From assembly GCA_944989445.1 (NCBI GenBank), contig CALYLW010000692.1, positions 1 to 64,000 on the forward strand: DNA of 64,000 bases, read 5' to 3'. Shown piece after piece: positions 1-12,057 of this stretch. The notes beneath the pieces are model-generated. The model saw only the letters and a program-made list of their open reading frames with translations. It had not been told where the DNA came from and searched no databases. The stretch comes from Ampullaceana balthica. Lineage: Eukaryota; Mollusca; Gastropoda; Lymnaeidae. Each line of letters begins with the position of its first letter. Position 1 is the stretch's first letter. The translations under genes and the position numbers were made by a program.

Positions 1-830
1 AAAAATAAAATAAAAAATAAAAAATAGAAAAAAAAAAAAAAAGAAACAAGGCTCGTGACCCATAGTGTTTTTGCAACGTCGAGCTCATGGCATTTTCCAA
101 TGTTTCTCGACTGATCAATTCGTATTCCATGGTGGCAGGGGGTCGATAAACTACAGCCAGGCAGCACAATGGACACTTCTGTGGGACTTGGTGAGAGTTT
201 GATCCGGCTGTTCATGAAAAAATCTAATAACGAAAAAATAAAAGACTTGCGAGATGACAATCATTCATGACATCACTTTACTTATTGATCGTATTGCGCA
301 GAAAAAAAATAATAAAATACTAAAAACGTAGTGCATTTCTCGTTATGGATAATACAAAAGGAGATAGCGCGAAAATTTATTGCGAGAGGAAAAAGTCTAA
401 GCAATCATCATAACCAACACTTCTTCCGTAAATACTTTCCAAAGTCCCCAACACTGAGTAGAATGTCAGTGATCAATCCGCTATGTTAAAGCAAAAGTCT
501 GGATAATCATGTTTGCTTCTAATACTCATTAGATTCATTTTCAGACCGGGCCGTGGGGGGTTACCACGGCTTTCCCACTGCACACCAAGTCTTGTGGGAA
601 TCCTCTCACCTTGTGGTGTAACGTTCAAACTTAAAAGTTTATATTTTAGGGGTAATGATCCAAAAAGTTCACCGACACCCCTACTACATATGTAACAACT
701 TCCTTGTTGTTATGTTTTTTTTCTTTCTAATGCTGTTATTACGATACATTCGAATTCGAGTCGATCTAACTACAGCATTTGATTCTTGGTCACAGAAGCG
801 GCGTTTCCAGATCTAGTAAAAATAGGCTGC
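1..830. other. Intergenic or upstream intron, no gene seen
   Basis: AT-rich sequence that begins with an A-rich low-complexity run of about 45 bases. No open frame here has recognisable protein character, and no splice-bounded exon or RNA gene was seen. It precedes the degraded retroelement tail. Confidence 0.5.
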
Positions 831-834
831 CCTA

Positions 835-2036
835 CCATCTGCTATACATCATCAGAGCACTCCACGAAACATGCAGGCGCAGAGTGACGATAACGTGCCA
901 CCGTCTCGTAGCTTTCCGTAAGTCTGAGTAAAGCTAGCCTGCGATGTGGCACCTGACGCTGCGCAATATTCTGTTATTCTCCATCTGTACCTCCATGTAT
1001 GCCTTCAAGAACAACAGCGAGGGATATACATAACACCCAGAGCTGACGGGAGATGTATTCATATTTGCCCACTAAAGCCAAGACCAAAATAAGGAAGTTT
1101 GCTGCGCGAGCTCTTATTTGCAGACGATGCAGCCTTAATATCCCACACAGCAGACGGCCTGCAGAACCTTGTATCCAGCTTCTCCGCTGCCTGCAAGAGT
1201 TTGGCCTGACCATAATATAAAGAAAACCAACATTATGGCACAGGATGCTGCCTCTCTCCCGACTATCACCATTGACGACTGCAACCTGGATGCTGTTGAC
1301 AGTTTTTACTTATCTGGATCAAACATCTCGAGCACCCTCTCACTGGAAGATGAGATAAGTAGTAGATAGGGAAGGCAGCAACTAGTTATGGCTAGACTGT
1401 ACAAAAGAGTCTGGTCCAATGCCAAACTCACAGCAAGGACTAAGCTGCAGGTATACCAGCCTGCGTACTGAGCACACTCCTCTATGGATGCGAGTCTGGA
1501 CCACCTATACCAGGCATGAAAGAAGGCTCATAGCTTCCACCTCAGATGCCTGCGCCGCATCCTAGACATCAAATGGCAAGAGAAAGTCCCCAACACAGAG
1601 GTCCTGGCTCAAGCAAGCATGAGTAGTATTGCAGCAATATTAAGCCAAAGACGCCTCCGTTGGCTTGGACACGTCAAGAGGATGCAAAGTGGTCGCATAC
1701 CCAAGGATGTGCTCTACAGCGAGCTGGCGACAGGGAAAAGGTCGGTTGGTCGGCCATGTCTCAGATACGTGGACATATGCAAGAGAGACATGAAAGTAGC
1801 CAACATTGATATACAAAACTGGGAAAACCTGGCAGAGGATAGGTCCATGTGGCGGGCTATAGTGAAAGAAGGATCACTAAGAGCAGAGGAGCAAACTAGG
1901 GCAGAAGCAGTCGGGAAAAGAGCGAGGAGAAAGGCCAGGCAACACTGCCCCACTGCTTTCGTGTGTGTGTCATGCAGAAGAGACTGCCACTCAAGGATTG
2001 GTCTCATCAGCCACACCAAGAGCTGCAAATAATAAA
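835..2036 (+). pseudogene. Degenerate 3' end of a non-LTR retrotransposon (reverse transcriptase C-terminal part)
   Basis: Remnant of an RTE/CR1-like non-LTR retrotransposon, 5' truncated and broken by several frameshifts and stops. At about 1108-1130 a frame reads LLFADDAALI, which corresponds to the reverse-transcriptase active-site box (usually YADD or FADD). It continues through a stretch matching the KTNIMAQ and YLSGSNIS region at 1213-1369. The last and best-kept frame, 1619-2032, has the typical tail of this family: RRLRWLGHVKRM, then GRIPKDVLY, GRPCLRY, CKRDMK, and a terminal CysCys...His/Cys finger (CVSCRRDCHSRIGLISH). The element order is as expected for these families; the endonuclease and most of the polymerase domain are missing. 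It cannot make a working protein. Clade assignment is from remembered motif order and is tentative. Confidence 0.8.
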
Positions 2037-3069
2037 GATAAATCTATCGTCTTTCGTAGACGGACAGATGCCATAACCAATGCTGGTTTAGATTTGTGTG
2101 AATATCTATTGAAAAAATCACACGATGAATACAAAACAAACGTCAAATGCGATCCCTAAACCTTAATTTGCACGTCGTGTTTTACAAGGGCACATTGAAA
2201 AGTCACATCAATAAATATTGACACATTTAAAGATTCATGCGAAAATAGCAGCGTTACAAAGTCCTTTTTTTGCGCGAAGTGTGCCTGAGATACCATAACT
2301 CAACATTTAATTCGCCAACATAAACGAACATCTAATAGGTGACATGACTTTACACACACGACATCAACAACGTTTCACTTCAAGATGCGATGATTAATTT
2401 TGCGAAAAATCTGGATGGAGAATGAGCAGATTGACATAGAGGATTGTTGCAGTGATGAGTTGAATAGTGAACTCTAATACTATGGACTGGAGATGAAACA
2501 TAGGAACACGACTTTGCCAACGGAGTCGAAAAGCTGAACGATTGACAATCGATGGATGAGAACATTTCTGAAGAAATGGCTCATTTTACAATCAGATGTC
2601 ATTATGTACGTTATAGCATTAACATGTTTAGCTTCTATGTTAACTTCTAATTTTCGGCGGAGAATATCTCAGAACTAAAATCTTCAAAAAAAATTCTGTA
2701 AATAATCCAAATAACATTCTCAGCAACTCCTCTATTAATTAAATAAATCGATTTCTAAATAATTTAAAAAATCTTGGGTACGCCCCGGAGTGAAACTGTG
2801 TCTCAAGACGGTCCTTTAACCAATGGGTGGAGGGGATATTAGGTGAGGTTATGAGGGATAGAGGGGTGAGGAGAGTGTTGTGATGTGGCGAGGGGTAGGG
2901 GAGGGGGTAGGATTGTTTGGTTTGAAGGCGTTCGAATTATAGTTTGTGGAGTTGGTGCAATTATGGTAGGGTAGGGCCAGAGGTGAGTATGAGAACTGAG
3001 ACAATATCTCTCACAACAACCCAACCGCCGAAGAGCAGCCAGGCGACAACAGGAGAGAGAGGCCCAGTC
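2037..3069. other. Unassigned AT-rich sequence
   Basis: Follows the retroelement stop codon. It contains short A/T-rich stretches and one purine-rich segment (2820-2920). No coding or RNA feature can be supported. Confidence 0.45.
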
Positions 3070-3240
3070 AGCACTAAAAGACATTAACCCATCATCACTA
3101 AAAGACATTATCTCAGTCATCACTAAAATACATTACGCATCAGCCACGAAAAACATATCTCTTCAGCACCTAAAAGGACATTATCCAGCATCACTAAAAA
3201 GACATTATCTCAGTCCATCACTAAAAGACATGACCTCATA
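3070..3240. repeat. Degenerate tandem repeat, about 25-bp unit
   Basis: Five or so imperfect copies of a unit with the core CACTAAAAGACATTA, followed by TCTCAGTC-like spacers. The copies have diverged and spacing is irregular, so this looks like an old minisatellite. Confidence 0.65.
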
Positions 3241-4859
3241 ATTACTCCAACATTTCAAGGGGACATTGTTCCTAGCCTAGACTACTGCCAAAGACGGATG
3301 CTGTTCATTTTATTTTTATTTTTTTTAAAGAAACATAATTGACAAGAAATGATGTCTTTCTAAAAACATTTTAACAATTTAAAGATATTACTCGTTTCGC
3401 AATCTATGATTACTGTGTTAAAAAATATTTTTTTCTCTCACCGTTAAAAGTACAAGGAAATGATCCTTAATAACTTTCATAAACATGAGACGTTGATGTG
3501 ATCGTATTGTTTTTTAAAGAAACTGATAACTGTGAGATTTTTGGTTTGTTTTTTTGGAATCCTCCTACATCATCTAGTGGCCCGCGCTTGATTACAGTTG
3601 TAGAAGTAAGGACCAGTACTTTGACTGAGTTTGGACGAGGAAATAGCTTCCTAGGTTAGAGAGGTTCTAGCACCAGGATTCCAGCGCACCCCACGCAATG
3701 CCCCATAAATCGACAGGGGGGGGAATGGCATTGAAAAGACAGTTTACTGTGTATCCACTTGTCCGACGAACTATTACACCATTTCATACTCGTTCCCATT
3801 ATTGTAGATGTAAAACAACACCCGTGTCTGTAGGCTAACGGACCTTCTTATAACTCCATGATGTAATCTCGCCATCTTTATGAGAAACATTTGTGTAGCG
3901 TAGACCTTCCGCTGCCTTGACCTCCGGGCCGGGTTTTTTTAGGATTATGGTACACGAGTCAATTGTAATTAAATAACTAACGTACATTTTAGGAACTGTA
4001 GTGCTCCCTTTAAACCGGGTCTTCTACGTTTGCAGCCTGCTCTATCTGCGGCAGGGACATTACAAATATAGTCCGAGCCGAGACTCGCTCGGCCGCCCTA
4101 ACCTCCCCCAGCTAGTTCCGTGCCGGGGCAGAAGTCATCCAGTGCACAACTGTTGCAGAGGCTAGGCTACAATTGCCGGGCAAGTTAAGTCCCCTGTTGT
4201 GGTCTAGCCGGTTTAGAACGGGTTGGTGGCAGTGCTCCGTTCTCATTTGACCACCAATCTCCTGTGCTTTTATACCAGTTGTAAACCATGGGTCGGTTCC
4301 ATTTGGCCTTGTGAATGTTGACATCATCCCTCGTGCAGCCCCGTACTGCTGTCAATTCCTGGTACCATCTTGTTCCCTAAAAGGTGTCTGCAAGCCAGTT
4401 TGTTGTGTCCTCAAGATAAGTACTCGATAGATCGTCTCGTATACTTCAACAGAAATCCCCAAATCCATTTATAACCTAAAATTAGCCATTGATGAAAGTT
4501 TATTTCCTCTAAAATGGCTAAGCAACTAACTGGGTCGATCAAGTAGAAAAATATAGGAATTCCGTTCTCACTTTACTTTGATTTGACAGCACCAAATTTC
4601 ATAGTACTTAATCACTTGACCTCACGTAGTTTCAACATTTCATTGTCCAGCGTCGGTGGGCGCTAGTCCGGCCTTAGCGTCGGGCCTATTTGTTTGGGGA
4701 GTCTTTGTCCTGAGCCTAAGAGACGATGCCCACTTTTTCCGTTCAAATGGCTACTTTATCGTTTGGTAAAGTATCGGCAAATCGACTGCGAGCGATTTGA
4801 AGGGATATAATACCAAATAGCGCACGTGGTGTCACTCTTTTGCGATATTTTTGAGCGTC
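3241..4859. other. Unassigned sequence, possible old retroelement scrap near 4020-4080
   Basis: No gene is supported. One short frame near 4030-4090 reads CSICGRDI, which resembles the terminal Cys finger of non-LTR retroelements, but it has no supporting flank. The rest is non-coding in appearance. A run of G at 3715-3724 is unremarkable. Confidence 0.35.
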
Positions 4860-5075
4860 GATCTGAATTTACAGATCGATACGGCTTATAATAATAGGAT
4901 CTATATAACATTTACCACATGGATAGTACCTATGTTTCATCGATAATGCTATAAATAACATCGACCCGGCATATATAACAGCGATACCTTACATAATATC
5001 GATACTCTATTCATAACATCGATACTCCATACAAAAAGTCGATACTGTATATACTTAAGATCGATACAATATCAT
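4860..5075. repeat. Degenerate tandem repeat with an ATCGATAC core
   Basis: About eight diverged copies of a unit of roughly 25 bp. Each has ATCGATA or ATCGATAC followed by an AT-rich TATAACA-type segment. The copies are eroded, so this is an old array. Confidence 0.6.
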
Positions 5076-6048
5076 TTCAATGTTTTATGGCATGTGCTAT
5101 TCACCGCATTGTAGCTGTCAAACGCAGCATGAAATCCTGCCAATAAATTCACAGCTGTGAGTAGTGGCTAATGCCTTACCCATAACATTGCTAACGTTAA
5201 ATCGCTCAGGTTTTTAACTCGTCCTTTAATTACCCATGCAAGTTAACAACCAAATAATCTCAATAGTATATTAAGAATATATTCATAACAGGTAACCCAA
5301 CCCAGTTTTTTTGTATGAACCACAAAACTTCGTATCAGTGTGTGAGCGCGTGCAGGAATGTGAGGGGAGGCAACCGCATGAAACACAACACTTGAGTGAC
5401 TCCCCACTTCACAGCTCAAGGACCGAGTGGCCACACAGACACAATATAACTTGTCGTTTGCTGCTTTTATTATATTTTTTATTTTCATTCTGTCTCTCGC
5501 CCCATGTTGCCGCCTGGTGGTATGCTAACCTAATGACAGGAGACCACCGTTAATATCGTGACCAGACAAAGGACAGCACTCCCGATAACCCTGGGATCAA
5601 CTTTGTGATTGTCTCGTCATGGCCTGGATATTTCTATTGAAGTAAAGGATGTAATTACTGTTTGTTATGTCGCTGTAAAGATCTGTGTGTTGGACACGGA
5701 GGAATGGTTATTCATTGAGCGCGGAGGCCCCTGGGTATATAGACTCATAGAGCTTACGTTCCTTTTTAATAGGGAAGGAGAATGAACAGGGGTTGTTCCG
5801 GAAATGTTCTAGGCAATAAAATAAACTCTTATGTTGTAAACTTCATTCACACGATGGCTGTCTTCGAGGAAGTTCGTTCACTTGATTGGCTTTATTTAAG
5901 GTAAGCGCGTGCGAAGAAACTTCAAGCATTGACTCGATGTACCCCCCTGCTTCGTTCCGTAACTAAAATGAGGCCCTTTGAGTCAGACATCTGCAAAGCT
6001 TTTAAAAAGCTGTGCGCTAACAGTTTTTCAAACAAAGAATACGTGTGT
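5076..6048. other. Unassigned sequence
   Basis: No recognisable exon, RNA gene or transposon end was found. Short open frames on both strands lack protein-like character. Confidence 0.4.
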
Positions 6049-6500
6049 GGATTCTGTGTGTGGTTTGCGTGTGTTAATTCTTTTGGGTGGCTACGTGTGT
6101 TAATTCTTTTGGGTGGCTACGTGTGTCATATTCTGTGGGTGGTTGCTACGTGTGTTAACTCTGTTGATGGTGTCTTGTGATTATGTTGATGGTTCTACGT
6201 TGTGTTTAAATCTAGTGCTGGTGTAGTGGATTTGCTTACGTGTGAAATTTGTATTGGAGCTGTTCGAATTTGTTGGGTGGCTATGTGTGTACATTTTCTG
6301 AGAGGTCGTGCCTGTTGTACCTGCTGTGAGGTGTTACTATATACATTATGTGGGTGGGTTAGTATGTATACAATATGTGAGGTGATTACGTGTGTACAAT
6401 ATGTGAGGTGATTAACGTGTGGTACAATATGTGAGGTGATTACGTGTGTACAATATGGGAGGAGATAAATGTGTAACTTTTGTGAGGAGGTTACTCGTCT
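6049..6500. repeat. Degenerate GT-rich tandem repeat, about 26-bp unit
   Basis: Imperfect copies alternate between forms containing GTGTGTTAATTC with GGGTGGCTAC and forms containing GTGAGGTGATTACGTG. Open frames on both strands here are repeat artefacts. Confidence 0.65.
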
Positions 6501-6599
6501 CACCTTCTGTGGGAGGGCTAGGTGATAGTGACTATGTCTTAGCTATACTCCTGAGATGTAAAATGTGTTTTCCAAACCTACTCTACTGTAGAGCATGCC

Positions 6600-6660
6600 T
6601 CTCAAATTGGTGATCGCCGTACCGGTCCGTGGGCCATCAGCCGCCGTCCGCGGAAGTTAT
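6600..6660. mobile_element. Short fragment related to hAT-type MITE
   Basis: The segment with GTACCGGTCCGTGGGCCATC and CCGTCCGCGG resembles the inner part of the intact MITE at 30363-30550, whose right half carries a similar ACCGGTCCGCGG block. The terminal repeats are not clear, so only a remnant is claimed. Confidence 0.35.
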
Positions 6661-6789
6661 CAAGAAAGGACAGAAAAATATAATTATATTCTTTCATTTG
6701 CAATCATTAATACTCAACGTAAGGAATAGGTCAATTTGCGGAAATAAGCACATAAAATGAAACCAAATGAAATAAAAATAAAAAAAACC

Positions 6790-7250
6790 CGTAAAAAAAC
6801 CAAGTTTTTGACTATAAATCCTTTATGTACGAGAAGTAACTAAAAGAATGTTCATTATAATACGCAGCGCCAGACCATCCGAAATACAAAATTGCAGTTG
6901 TGTCGTAAAACATGTTTAATATAATGCGCACCGATCAGGAATATGTTTATAAAAAGAGCTGTCAATAAAATACGCACCTTATTGCGCGACAGAAAGGTTG
7001 TTCAATATAATACGCACCGCGACGCTCTATCTCAAAAAATAGCATGATACATAGGAATAAATAAAATAATCTAAAAAATCAATAATTTAATTACGGTACA
7101 TGCGATCGATCTGAAATTTTGATACATTGTTTTTATCATCGGTACGAAACTGCCTGCAAAATTTCAGCTCGTCTATCTTGCGGCGCAAGTAGGGTTAAAA
7201 AATCGAGCAAAAGTTTTGGCGACAAGTTCGGTCAGTCGGCTCCTGCAGAC
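6790..7250 (+). repeat. Interspersed repeat copy with ATAATACGCACC motifs
   Basis: Contains TTTTTGACTATAAATCC followed by several spaced copies of an ATAATACGCACC-like motif (about 6860, 6920, 6970 and 7005). It then has a segment similar in inverted form to 12280-12570. Related pieces occur at 25400-25465 and 54300-54415. The element class is unknown; no protein frame was seen. Confidence 0.5.
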
Positions 7251-7458
7251 ACCACGAGTTAATAGAAAGAAGTTTAATAGCTACATATCTCTACAACACA
7301 TGACGTGAGCGATAAAACTTCCTTCGATCATTCTCATAGTAGAGTTCCGCTACTGGTGGGGCGCGTAGGTGGAGTCGCGATACACACCCGGGGGAGGGAA
7401 CGCGCCACTACAAACACTGCTGGTAGTGGCGGGGACAGCGAGGGGAAGGGGGCTCATG

Positions 7459-7692
7459 TTGGGCGGCGTGGGTGTTTGGGTGGGGGTGGGGGGGGGTGGG
7501 GGGGTGGGGGGGGGGGGGTGCGCTCACGTGGTGGAACGTACCGGCTTGCATCATACATATCGCGATCTCGCCTAAGGGTACATAGAAAGGGGGTTATCAG
7601 CGTGGCAGTAATCTGGTGAGATGGGTTCGAGAGGGCCTCCATCGTGTAATTGTTATCGGGATTTAAAAATGTGCGTCATTCATCGTGGAAGA

Positions 7693-7736
<44 letters not shown>

Positions 7737-7769
7737 GGGGGGGGGGGGTGGGGGGGGGGGGGGGGGGGT

Positions 7770-7802
<33 letters not shown>

Positions 7803-7826
7803 GGGGGTGGGGGGGGGGGGGGAGGT

Positions 7827-7896
<70 letters not shown>

Positions 7897-8335
7897 GGGG
7901 GGGGGGGGGGTGGGTGGGGGGGGGGTAGGGGGGGGGGGGGGGGGGGGGTGTGGTGTGGGGGGGGGGGTGGGTGTAGTGTGTGTTTGGGTGGGTGTGTGTG
8001 GGTTGTGTGTGTGTGGGTGTGTGGTGGGGGTGGTGGTGTGTGTGGGGTGGGTGTGATAGGTGGTGTGTGATGGGTGTGTGGGTGTGTATGTTGTTTGTGT
8101 GTTTGTTGGTGGTGTGTGTGGTGTGTTTGTGGTGGGATGGTATGAGTGTGGGTGGGTGAGTAGGTGTGGTGGGTGTGGGTAGGTGTGGGTTGGGGTAGGT
8201 ATGGTGGGTGTAGGAAGAGGAAGATAGGGATTAGGAAAGTTGGTTTAGAATGACAGTCGGGGATGTGTAAAGAGGATGGGTTGGTGGTATATGGTATTTG
8301 TATTGAGAGTGTGGGTGGGGTGGTTTTGGGGATTT
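7459..8335 (+). repeat. G/T-only low-complexity tract with very long poly(G) runs
   Basis: The plus strand is almost entirely G with scattered T, then GT/GGT-rich sequence that grades into G/A/T-rich sequence. The longest uninterrupted G runs are 7695-7735 (41) and 7827-7895 (69). Polyglycine frames are artefacts of this composition. The strand asymmetry and G runs make quadruplex or triplex structure plausible. Exact run lengths are hard to sequence and may be assembly-dependent. Confidence 0.9.
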
Positions 8336-9066
8336 ATTGATGGGTGAGGAGTAGGAGATAATGAGGGTGGATAGGGGGAGATTTCATTTGGGTTAATTGG
8401 AGATATGGGAAAATGGGGGATGAAATAAGATATGAGTTGAGGTGAGGAGTTATAAAGTACGGTAATGTGGAGAAAGAGGAGGCGTTTGGGAGAACGGACT
8501 TCACTACCAGTCTCACTACCTGATATGTTATTAATTTCTTTAATAAGAATTTTTTTTTATTCCACTTGACCGGTTCCCAATGTGGTCTCTGGGGTGTTTA
8601 GCTGTTAAACATATTTTCGCTATACTTCAATCTCTTGTGTGTTTGTTTTGGAAAGTTTGAAGTTTAACTATCATTATGGTAGACACAAGAGACAATCTGC
8701 TTAGTTGACCGCTCGTAAGTAGGTCATCTAAAAGGTTTAGATCTCTGAGCTGTCTGAACATCACATCTGCTCATGTGAGTGAAGAGTGCATGGGGTCACT
8801 CAAGTGAATGAAGGCGAATTGGTCGTTTGCAGTAAACTATATAGGATTTGAGGGTTGCTTTATCAATTAAGTCCAATATTTTCCCCAAATTTCTACATGC
8901 TTGTAGTCTTCGGTATTCCTTAATCAAAATTATTATTTTATATTTTAGTCTAATTTATTTTCACCTTCCCTCTCTGATAAGAGTATTTTGATTTTTGTTT
9001 CACTATCTATGCATATCTGTAAACGTTTTTAAAAACAACTAACTTGTGACGTCACTATTTTTGCAG
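8336..9066. other. Sequence upstream of first visible TRPC exon
   Basis: No gene is seen. It ends in a pyrimidine-containing tract and TTTTTGCAG, which acts as the 3' splice site of the next exon, so at least its right part is intron. A CRE-like palindrome TGACGTCA lies at 9047-9054, 13 bases before the exon. Confidence 0.5.
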
Positions 9067-9249
9067 GGCGGAGTCCCCTCCTCAGGAGCCATGGACAAAG
9101 TTTACCTTGCCTACAGGGAGTCACTGCTTAACGCAGCACCCCGCATGATGGAGGAGCTGGGGATTGACACCGGGGAGGACTTCCTGGGAATGGGGGTGTT
9201 TAGGAAGGACGTCGACCTGACCAACGAGGAGAAGCAGTACCTGCTGTCG
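9067..9249 (+). CDS. TRPC-type channel, N-terminal coding exon
   Basis: First visible coding exon of a transient receptor potential canonical (TRPC) channel, a Ca2+-permeable plasma-membrane cation channel family usually opened downstream of phospholipase C. The exon is bounded by TTTTTGCAG on the left and TCG/GTGAGTG on the right. It is open for 61 codons in phase 0. The likely start is the ATG at 9091 in a strong context (GAGCCATGG), giving 53 residues; the bases before it may be 5' UTR, or coding may continue upstream. The end, LTNEEKQYLLS, runs directly into VERGD of the 48295 exon, matching the contiguous segment just before the first ankyrin repeat in TRPC proteins. Third codon positions are strongly G/C, unlike the flanks. 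The subfamily (TRP-gamma or TRPC4/5-like) is my guess from resemblance. Confidence 0.8.
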
Positions 9250-10562
9250 GTGAGTGTGAAACTGTCGGACGTTAGTCAAACTGGCAGACGTTAGTCAAAC
9301 TGTTTGGACATTAGTGAAGTTAGTGAAAGTAGTGGACTTGAGTAAAACAGTCAAACATCTTTGCTGTTCCCTTTTTCAAAGTTTTTGGTTGATTAAAATT
9401 TAAACACAGATTTAAAAAATTATTTTGAGCCAAGTCCTCATGAAAAACCAAGCTTAAAAACTTCAATATAAACACGAAATGGAGAATTAGGTCCAAAATA
9501 TCCCAAGAACAAGAAGAAGGATTAAAACAGCTAGAATCTTTTTCAGATGTATTAAATTAGTCATACGCAATGGCTCAAGTAAGTCCTTCAATTTTGGTAT
9601 CTTTAAAAAAATTGAAGTAGATGGAAAAAAAACCTTTGAGAGATTTCCCCAACATGGGTGACAAAAGCTACGAAACAAATCGTATTTTGTAAAGTTATCA
9701 ATCATATTTCTCATTGACACGGTCTACGCTCGATCCCGTAGAAAACCGGAGGATCTGTTTAAACGCGTTTTTACAGGATGGAGTGTTCTACGGCTTGCAA
9801 CCTCCAGATAACAATCACAACAGGTGTCGCGGTACGAGCTCCAGATGTGACGCCACCGCCACCAGACGAGCGCGCGCAGAAAGATATCAGATAATTGTAT
9901 CAGATGAGCTCCCCCCCCCACCAACCCCCACCCCCACGGACTGGGCTGATGTAGCGTCGTTGAGCGATAAGCGCCGGCAACATTCGGTAAACTCCAAACA
10001 TGTTGATCGGATGTTGTTGATTTGATTTCGTGTACAAATTGTGTGTTTTGGGGGCAGGGGCGTGGAGGGGGGTGCATAGCAAATTAGAGGACATGCAACA
10101 ACAGGTGGGAACGTGCGAAGAACATTTTTGGTTTGACGCAGTGCTGAATTCTCCACCCCGGGTGGGCTCAAAAATTTTTCCGTTCCACCTAATAAAACAT
10201 CCTTCTCTCTCTTATTTTTTTTCAAAGCAATCTGCCATTTCCGTAAAGCCTTTAAAGAATAAACGTTTACGAAATCTCATTTTAATAAAACTAAACATTT
10301 TTTTTAAAAAAAAATCTTGATTTTTAACCTGATCCTTGCTTTATAAGGAACGATTTTAGACATCTTGTTACAAACATACTTTATTTTTATAACTATATAA
10401 AACATTTATATATAAAACAACCATCAAAAGAAGAGTGACTTTCTTCACTCGTGACGTAATATTGTGTTACAAAGTGTCCATGCGGTAATGTAATGGTAGT
10501 CTGTTATATCTGAGACCATCCTAAAGGGTTGGGAAGTTAAGTGCATAGACTAAAAATAAAGC
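9250..10562. other. Unassigned intron sequence
   Basis: No exon could be confirmed. A GC-rich patch at 9715-10080 has an acceptor-like TTTTTACAG at 9769-9777, but the following frame has no recognisable protein character and no good donor was identified. Confidence 0.4.
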
Positions 10563-11575
10563 GATGAGAGAGATGAGATATCTGACATGACAATGAGAGA
10601 GATGACAAATCTGACATGACAATGAGAGAGATGAGATATCTGACATGACAATCAGAGAGTTGAGATATCTGACATGACATATGAGAGATTATGACATGAA
10701 GATGCATATCTGACATGACAATGAGAGTATGACATATCTGACATGACAATGAGAGAGTTGACATATCTGACATGACAATGAGAGTTGAATATCTGACATG
10801 ACATTGAGAGTTATGACATATCTGACATGACATTGAGAGTTGACATATCTGACATGACAATGAGAGTGATGACATATCTGACATGACAATGAGAGAGATG
10901 ACATATCTGACATGACAATGAGAGAGATGATATATCTGACATGACATTGAGAGTTATGACATATCTGACATGACAATCAGAGAGTTGAGATATCTGACAT
11001 GACAATGAGAGAGTTGAGATATCTGACATGACAATGAGAGAGTTGACATATCTGACATGACAATGAGAGAGATGACATATCTGACATGACAATGAGAGAG
11101 ATGACACATCTGACATGACAATGAGAGAGATGGCATATCTGACATGACAATGAGAGAGATGACATATCTGACATGACAATGAGAGAGATGGCATATCTGA
11201 CATGACAATGAGAGAGATGACATATCTGACATGACAATGAGAGAGATGAGATATCTGACATGACAATGAGAGAGATGACATATCTGACATGACAATGAGA
11301 GAGATGAGATATCTGACATGACAATGAGAGAGATGACATATCTGACATGACAATGAGAGAGATGACATATCTGACATGACAATGAGAGAGATGACATATC
11401 TGACATGACAATGAGATAGATGACATATCTGACATGACAATGAGAGAGATGACATATCTAACATGACAATGAGAGAGATGACACATCTGACATCACAATG
11501 AGAGAGTTGACATATCTGACATGACAATGAGAGATATGGCATATCTGACATGACAATGAGAGAGTTGACATATCT
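10563..11575. repeat. Minisatellite, 29-bp unit, about 35 copies
   Basis: The unit is built from ATGACAATGAGAGAGATG and ACATATCTGAC. Copies are well conserved in the right two thirds and more variable, with short indels, at the left (10680-10960). Because 29 is not a multiple of three and the minus strand has no stop in any phase of the common unit, long overlapping minus-strand frames appear; these are not genes. Confidence 0.95.
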
Positions 11576-11589
11576 TAGAAGAAAAATAT

Positions 11590-12057
11590 TAGGGCTGCGG
11601 AAATTAAAGATTAATTTCTCGATTAATCGTTAAAAATTTTTATCGATTAAAATTATTTTAATCGATAAAAATTCGATTAAAATTAAATAAAATATTTATA
11701 ATATTTTTTTAAAAAATTTATTAATAAATAATTAATTATTAATAATTAATAATAAATTATATATTTTTTAAAGTTCAAACATCTCCTGCGTTATATTATA
11801 ATTTATTTAATTGATCTCTTATAAAGGATGAAATACATCGCTGACGTACCACCTTCAGCACAAACATCCGATCAAGTATCAAAACATTGTCATAAAATTT
11901 AATTCAAAATATTCTTATTTTTCAATGTCCGTGAGAAATGTTCAGTTTAATGACGTCATAAATTTCTATTTTTGGCTTTAATTGAAATTATCGATTAATT
12001 AATCGATAATTTTTCAAAAGTTTACGATTAAATTTAAATTAATCGATAACAGCCCTA
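11590..12057. mobile_element. AT-rich nonautonomous hAT-like MITE (TAGGGCTG family)
   Basis: Starts TAGGGCTGCGG and ends CAGCCCTA, with many ATCGATTAA motifs that form further internal symmetry. An 8-bp AAAAATAT sequence lies on both sides (11582-11589 and 12057-12064, allowing a one-base uncertainty at the right end), as expected for a hAT-type duplication. There is no transposase. Related copies are at 53147-53602 and, partially, at 20700-20922. Confidence 0.7.

Noticed and set aside
4030..4090. Second retroelement finger (CSICGRDI)
   Set aside because: Too short, with no matching sequence on either side; noted only as a possibility.
7305..8070. Polyglycine open frames
   Set aside because: Pure consequence of the G-rich tract; several phases are equally open.
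9714..10025. Candidate TRPC exon with an acceptor-like TTTTTACAG
   Set aside because: No donor of good quality, no TRPC similarity, and the confident exons already join cleanly.
10537..11551. Long minus-strand frames rich in SLIVMSDMS
   Set aside because: Artefact of the 29-bp minisatellite.
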